Source: Micromonospora sp. HNM0581 (lineage in GTDB: Bacteria > Actinomycetota > Actinomycetes > Mycobacteriales > Micromonosporaceae). From it: a stretch of 64,000 nt of DNA. Shown here in pieces: positions 58,068 through 64,000 of the stretch. The notes under the pieces were generated by a model. The model ran no database searches. It was not told the DNA's origin and saw nothing but the letters and a program-made list of their open reading frames with translations. The stretch lies in assembly GCF_012726175.1 (NCBI RefSeq), contig NZ_JAASAD010000004.1:124001-188000 (forward strand), written 5' to 3'. Both the position numbers and the translations under genes were made by a program. Each line of letters opens with the position of its first letter. The first letter of the stretch is position 1.

Positions 58068-58514
58068 TCAGCGCTGGTCAGCGTGCTCGTCGAACCGCTG
58101 CCGCAGGGTGTCGGCGAAGCCTTCGGCGGTGGCCAGTTGCTCGCGTAGCGCGACTACCCGGGTGGTGGCGAGGGTGTGGAACATGGCCAGCCGGTCGAGC
58201 AGTGCGGGGCGTTCGCCGCCGTCGGCGACGGGCAGCGCGTCGAGGATGCCGAGCAGGTCGCGCATCTCGTCGAGGGTGAACCCGAGCGGCTTCATGCGTC
58301 TGACCACCGCCAGTCGGTCCAGGTCGGGTTCGGTGTAGAGGCGGAAGCCACCGTCGGTACGCGCCGACGGAACGATCAGACCGACCTGTTCGTAGTGGCG
58401 GATGGTGCGGATGCTCAGGCCGACCCGCTCGGCGGCCTCGCCGATCTGCATGGGTCGGCCAGGTGTCGGGCCACTGGCGAAACGCGGCCCGGCATCACGG
58501 CCGGTGACGGGCAT
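58068..58514 (-). CDS. MerR-family regulator
   Basis: The 148-residue regulator has a MerR HTH (22-90: MQIGEAAERVGLSIRTIRHYEQVGL, then DGGFRLYTEPDLDRL) and a helical dimer tail without Cys ligands, so it is not a classic metal sensor. Its ATG shares one base with the sulP stop (TGATG). It is the second gene of the sulP operon, and it probably acts at the operator at 60207-60226. Confidence 0.88.
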   Translation of the reverse strand: MPVTGRDAGPRFASGPTPGRPMQIGEAAERVGLSIRTIRHYEQVGLIVPSARTDGGFRLYTEPDLDRLAVVRRMKPLGFTLDEMRDLLGILDALPVADGGERPALLDRLAMFHTLATTRVVALREQLATAEGFADTLRQRFDEHADQR

Positions 58515-60013
58515 CAGTGACCCCCGCTGAGGGTGCCGGCGAGGCTGCCGTGGATGGCGGCACTGGGCTTGTTCAGTTCGATGATCTCGACGGTCTTGCC
58601 ACGGTCGGCGTACTTCGTCGTGATGGCGTCGAGGGCAGCGACGGAGGAGGCGTCCCAGACGTGGGCGCGACTCATGTCGATGATCACCTTCTCGGGATCA
58701 CCGGCGTAGTCGAACTGGTAGACCAGGTCGTTGCTGGAGGCGAAGAAGAGTTCGCCGTGCACCGAGTAGATCCGGGTCCCACCGTCGGGGTCGAGCACGC
58801 TGGTGACCTCGACGAGATGTGCGACCCGGCGGGCGAAGATCACCATGGCGGTGAGTACCCCGGCGACGACGCCGATGGCGAGGTTGTGGGTGGCCAGGGT
58901 GGTGGCGACGGTGGTGACCATGACGAGGGTCTCGCCCAACGGCATGCGCTTGAGCGTGGCAGGGGCGACCGAGTGCCAGTCGAAGGTGGAGACCGCAACG
59001 ATGATCATGACGGCGACGAGGGCGGCCATCGGGATGGTGGCGACCACGTCGCCGAGCGCCACGACGAGGATGAGGAGGAAGACACCGGACAGGAACGTCG
59101 ACAGTCGAGTGCGGGCGCCGGACGCCTTCACGTTGATCATCGTCTGGCCGATCATGGCACAGCCGCCCATACCGCCGAAGAATCCGGTGACGACGTTGGC
59201 CACTCCCTGGCCCCAGGACTCGCGGGTCTTGTTGGATCGGGTGTCGGTGATGTCGTCGACCAGCTTGGCGGTCATCAACGACTCCATCAGCCCGACCAGC
59301 GCGATACCGACAGCATAGGGGGTGATCAGCGCCAGGGTGTCCATGGTCCACGGGATCTGCGGCAGCCCGAGAGTGGGCAGGCTGTTCGGGAGTTCGCCCT
59401 GGTCGCCGACGGTCGGCACGGTCACCGCGGCGGCCACCGTGATGACGGTGAGAACGATGATCGCGACCAGCGGAGCGGGAACGACCCGGGTGAGTCGGGG
59501 CAGCCCGACCATGATCACCAAGGCGAGTGCGACGAGCGGGTAGACGAGCCACGGCACCCCGAGCAGGTACGGCACCTGCGCGGCGAAGATCAGGATGGCG
59601 AGGGCGTTGACGAAGCCGACCATCACGCTGCGGGGGATGAACCGCATCAGCTTCGCCACCCCGAGGGCGGCCAAGAGCACCTGGATCAACCCGCCCAGGA
59701 TCACTGCCGCGACCAGGTAGTCGAGGCCATGTTCCTTGGCCAGAGGTGCGACGACCAGGGCGATCGCACCGGTCGCCGCGCTGATCATCGCCGGCCGGCC
59801 ACCACAGATCGAGATGACGACGGCCATGGTGAAAGACGCGAACAGCCCGACCCGAGGGTCAACCCCAGCCAGGATCGAGAAGCTGATCGCCTCCGGGATC
59901 AACGCCAGGGCCACCACCAACCCGGCGAGGACCTCGGTCCGCAACACCTTCGGCGAGAGCCAGGACGGGCGGGACAGACGCGGCCGGGAGACCGCAGACA
60001 GCATCGAGGACAT
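58514..60013 (-). CDS. SulP-family anion transporter with STAS domain
   Basis: The 499-residue protein has about eleven membrane segments beginning [20 protein letters not shown], with [25 protein letters not shown] and a C-terminal STAS domain (about 400-499: [21 protein letters not shown]). SulP proteins carry sulfate, bicarbonate or other anions. The ATG at 60013 is chosen for a basic N-terminus; an upstream reading is low complexity. Coupled to the merR gene. Confidence 0.92.
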   Translation of the reverse strand: MSSMLSAVSRPRLSRPSWLSPKVLRTEVLAGLVVALALIPEAISFSILAGVDPRVGLFASFTMAVVISICGGRPAMISAATGAIALVVAPLAKEHGLDYLVAAVILGGLIQVLLAALGVAKLMRFIPRSVMVGFVNALAILIFAAQVPYLLGVPWLVYPLVALALVIMVGLPRLTRVVPAPLVAIIVLTVITVAAAVTVPTVGDQGELPNSLPTLGLPQIPWTMDTLALITPYAVGIALVGLMESLMTAKLVDDITDTRSNKTRESWGQGVANVVTGFFGGMGGCAMIGQTMINVKASGARTRLSTFLSGVFLLILVVALGDVVATIPMAALVAVMIIVAVSTFDWHSVAPATLKRMPLGETLVMVTTVATTLATHNLAIGVVAGVLTAMVIFARRVAHLVEVTSVLDPDGGTRIYSVHGELFFASSNDLVYQFDYAGDPEKVIIDMSRAHVWDASSVAALDAITTKYADRGKTVEIIELNKPSAAIHGSLAGTLSGGH

Positions 60014-60206
60014 GAAGCCGTTTCCGCTCAGGGTGCGCACGCCTGGCGCACACACGATGCCGCTCCCCCCGGAGGGACCGACGTGATCTGTACGAACCAA
60101 TACCGGTCGGACGTTTCCAGACCGTTTCCGGGCATCGTCGCCCAGGAGAACCGCTCGGGTAGGACCGCGAGGGGCCGCAGCCGCACCTCGACGACCGGCA
60201 CCGAAC

Positions 60207-60226
60207 CTACCCTCCGGAGAGGGTAG
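60207..60226. promoter_or_regulatory. MerR-type operator/promoter of the sulP-merR operon
   Basis: CTACCCTC and GAGGGTAG are perfect eight-base inverted arms around CGGA. On the minus strand TAGGTT follows as a -10, with TGAAAC placed as a -35 and the dyad lying in the spacer, the geometry that MerR activators untwist. The operon starts about 190 bases downstream. Confidence 0.65.
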
Positions 60227-60230
60227 GTTT

Positions 60231-60262
60231 CACCCCACGGTGATGATCATCACCGTGGGGTG
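60231..60262. repeat. Perfect 32-bp palindrome
   Basis: The sequence reads identically on both strands, with 16-base arms and no loop (CACCCCACGGTGATGA then its complement). It lies between the end of the UvrA-like gene and the MerR operator. It may be a terminator of the uvrA-like gene or a second regulator site. Confidence 0.85.
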
Positions 60263-60292
60263 GGTCCAGTGCCACCCCTGTCCCGAACGAAC

Positions 60293-62667
<2,375 letters not shown>

Positions 62668-62671
<4 letters not shown>

Positions 62672-63213
62672 CGCGCTTCCTGAATACATATCATGTTGCC
62701 GGCGGCGGCCCGGACAGCGCAGTCACGGACCCCGTACGGCTGATCGATCGGCTCCTGCACGATCTCGATGTCGCTTGCCTGCAACCGCTCGAAGACACCG
62801 TCGAGGTCGGGCGTGGCCAGCAGGATCGAGGCGTACGTGCCCTTGGCCATCATCTCGGAGATGGTCCGGCGTTCCTCCTCGGTCGGTGGCACGCCGACCA
62901 GCGCGGCGAACCGGATGCAGAAGGTACCCAGGGACGAGCAGCCGACCGCGGAACAGACCTCGGTGACCCTCAGGTCACCACGACGCAGCAGCGCCATGGC
63001 ACGCTCGATCCGACGGGTCATCAGGTAGCCGTACGGAGAATCACCGTAGGCAAACCGGAACTGACGACTCAGGTGACCGGCTGACATGTTGACCCCACGG
63101 GCGAGCGCCTCCACATCCGGCGGCTGTGGATACTCCCGGTCGATGCGGTCGCGTACGCGGCGCAACCGAACCAGACCGCAGAGACGCCGAGCGGGTTTCG
63201 ATCTTCCTGTCAC
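62668..63213 (-). CDS. AraC HTH fused to the C-terminal half of a VOC/glyoxalase protein
   Basis: Residues 1-110 are an AraC-type DNA-binding domain (HTH1 VEALARGVNMSAGHLSRQFR, HTH2 VTEVCSAVGCSSLGTF, ending LVGVPP). From residue 111, TEEERRTISEMMAKGTYASI and EPIDQPYGVRDCAVRAAAGN are the second half of a VOC family protein, whose first half is missing. The frame is intact, as if a deletion joined two neighbouring genes. The GTG start lacks a clear ribosome site. It is coupled to the uvrA-like gene. Confidence 0.7.
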
Positions 63214-63342
63214 CTCAGTGATCGTGCCACGACAGTACGACACCGGCGAGCTCGCCGGTCGACCGGCGCGTCGTCGAGGCAGTGGTGGCCAGGAGCCGCC
63301 AGGCCGTGGTCGACAGTGCAGCCGCCCCCCGGTCACAAAGTG

Positions 63343-63594
63343 TCAGCACGCTTCCGGATTCTCGTCCAGACCCGCCCGGCTGACCACCCCCGCGGCACTG
63401 CGAACCACGGCCCGATCGATCAACCGCCCGTCATCGTCGACGGCGACACCCGACCCGTCCCGTTCCGCCCGAGCTATCGCGTCGAGGACCCGCCGGGCGC
63501 TCGCCACCTCCTGCTCCGAGGGGCTGAACACGTCGTTGATGGTGCTCAACTGCCCCGGATGCACGGCACTACGGGCCCGTCGAGCGGGCTACGA
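63343..63594 (-). pseudogene. HpcH/HpaI (citrate lyase beta-type) C-terminal remnant
   Basis: The minus strand reads AVHPGQLSTINDVFSPSEQEV, then ARRVLDAIARAE and DGRLIDRAVVRSA, the end of CitE/CoA-ester lyases. An in-frame TAG lies just upstream, and the TIM barrel with its metal-binding residues is missing, so it is a relic. The flanks 63214-63342 and 63595-63803 show no other gene; TAGGGT at 63703-63708 may be the promoter of the next gene. Confidence 0.6.
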
Positions 63595-63803
63595 GGAGAT
63601 CTTCGACCTCTGATCGGCGGGCACGCGCCGGCCCGGCTACGAGGCACGCCCGCACCGTCGAGGCGTGGGGAAAACCCTGATTCCCTCTCCGCGGGCGCTG
63701 TCTAGGGTCGGAGCCATGGCCCCCCGCTGGCCAGTGCCGGTTGCCGCCGCAGCTGCCAGCAGCGGTGTCAGGTGCCGCCGACCCGATCCGACGAGGAGTC
63801 CCG

Positions 63804-64000
63804 GTGCGTAAGGTTGTTTCGGCTGTCCTCACCGTGGTCCTCGCGCTGGCCACGACAGGGTGCGGCAGCCGGTTCTCGGGCGATCCGGCCAGCGACGAAG
63901 ACCCGTACAGTGAGTCCGCGTTGCGCTACGGGATGGCACCGGCGCCGCATCCCGACCTGACGTACCAGCCGGATGTGGTTCTCGTCGGCGGGGGCGGCCG
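63804..64000 (+). CDS. Lipoprotein, 3' end outside the window
   Basis: A GTG five bases after GAGGAG opens a frame that continues to the window end without a stop. It encodes a basic start, a hydrophobic signal (VVSAVLTVVLALATTGC) and a lipobox Cys20, then SRFSGDPASDEDPYSESALR and YQPDVVLVGGGG. It is exported and lipid-anchored. Too little is visible to name the family. Confidence 0.7.
   Translation, partial: MRKVVSAVLTVVLALATTGCGSRFSGDPASDEDPYSESALRYGMAPAPHPDLTYQPDVVLVGGGG

Overview
The window is GC-rich actinobacterial chromosome. Three things point to Micromonosporaceae, most likely Micromonospora or a close relative: a complete Pup-proteasome system, leaderless promoters with a TAnnnT hexamer a few bases before the start codon, and long intergenic palindromes. 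I see no tRNA, rRNA, CRISPR array, prophage or intact insertion sequence. Family names rest on motifs read by eye; no database search was run.

1-6300: end of a MarR regulator, then a minus-strand urease operon ureA-B-C-F-G-D (no ureE) whose last, coupled gene resembles a class A beta-lactamase but lacks the nucleophilic serine. A decayed XRE-type regulator lies beside it. 6300-16400: two-gene ABC exporter, secreted metallophosphoesterase with a carbohydrate-binding-like domain, glycerol kinase, an SDR, an anti-sigma-type ATPase, an SCP2-like protein and a glycogen-debranching-type glucosidase. 16400-21200: SmpB, an orphan Phd-type antitoxin, an MHYT membrane sensor and the HelY helicase.

21300-42000: the core of the window. 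A Tat translocase pair (tatC, tatA), the WYL regulators pafC and pafB, the Pup ligase pafA, proteasome subunits prcA and prcB, an HNH-like ORF, pup (natively ending in Gly-Gly-Glu), dop and arc. Between pafA and prcA sits a 7-kb block encoding dTDP-L-rhamnose synthesis (rmlA, B, C, D), a DUF2304 protein, two glycosyltransferases and a flippase-like protein: an apparent glycan-assembly island inside the proteasome locus.

42000-53400: 3Fe-4S ferredoxin, an unrecognised conserved-looking protein, TrmI tRNA methyltransferase, site-2 protease, RecB-like nuclease, a NarL-type response regulator without an adjacent kinase, a MacB-like ABC pair, a HAD hydrolase, a lipoprotein zinc peptidase and a secreted HNH nuclease.

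53400-64000: the most accessory part. It holds a response-regulator pseudogene that lost its HTH, a tightly coupled three-gene operon of unknown function (capsule-type glycosyltransferase, beta-rich protein, right-handed beta-helix protein), a SulP transporter with a coupled MerR regulator and a MerR-type operator, a 32-bp perfect palindrome, a UvrA-like ABC protein coupled to an AraC/VOC deletion fusion, a citrate-lyase-type remnant, and the start of a lipoprotein gene that runs off the window.
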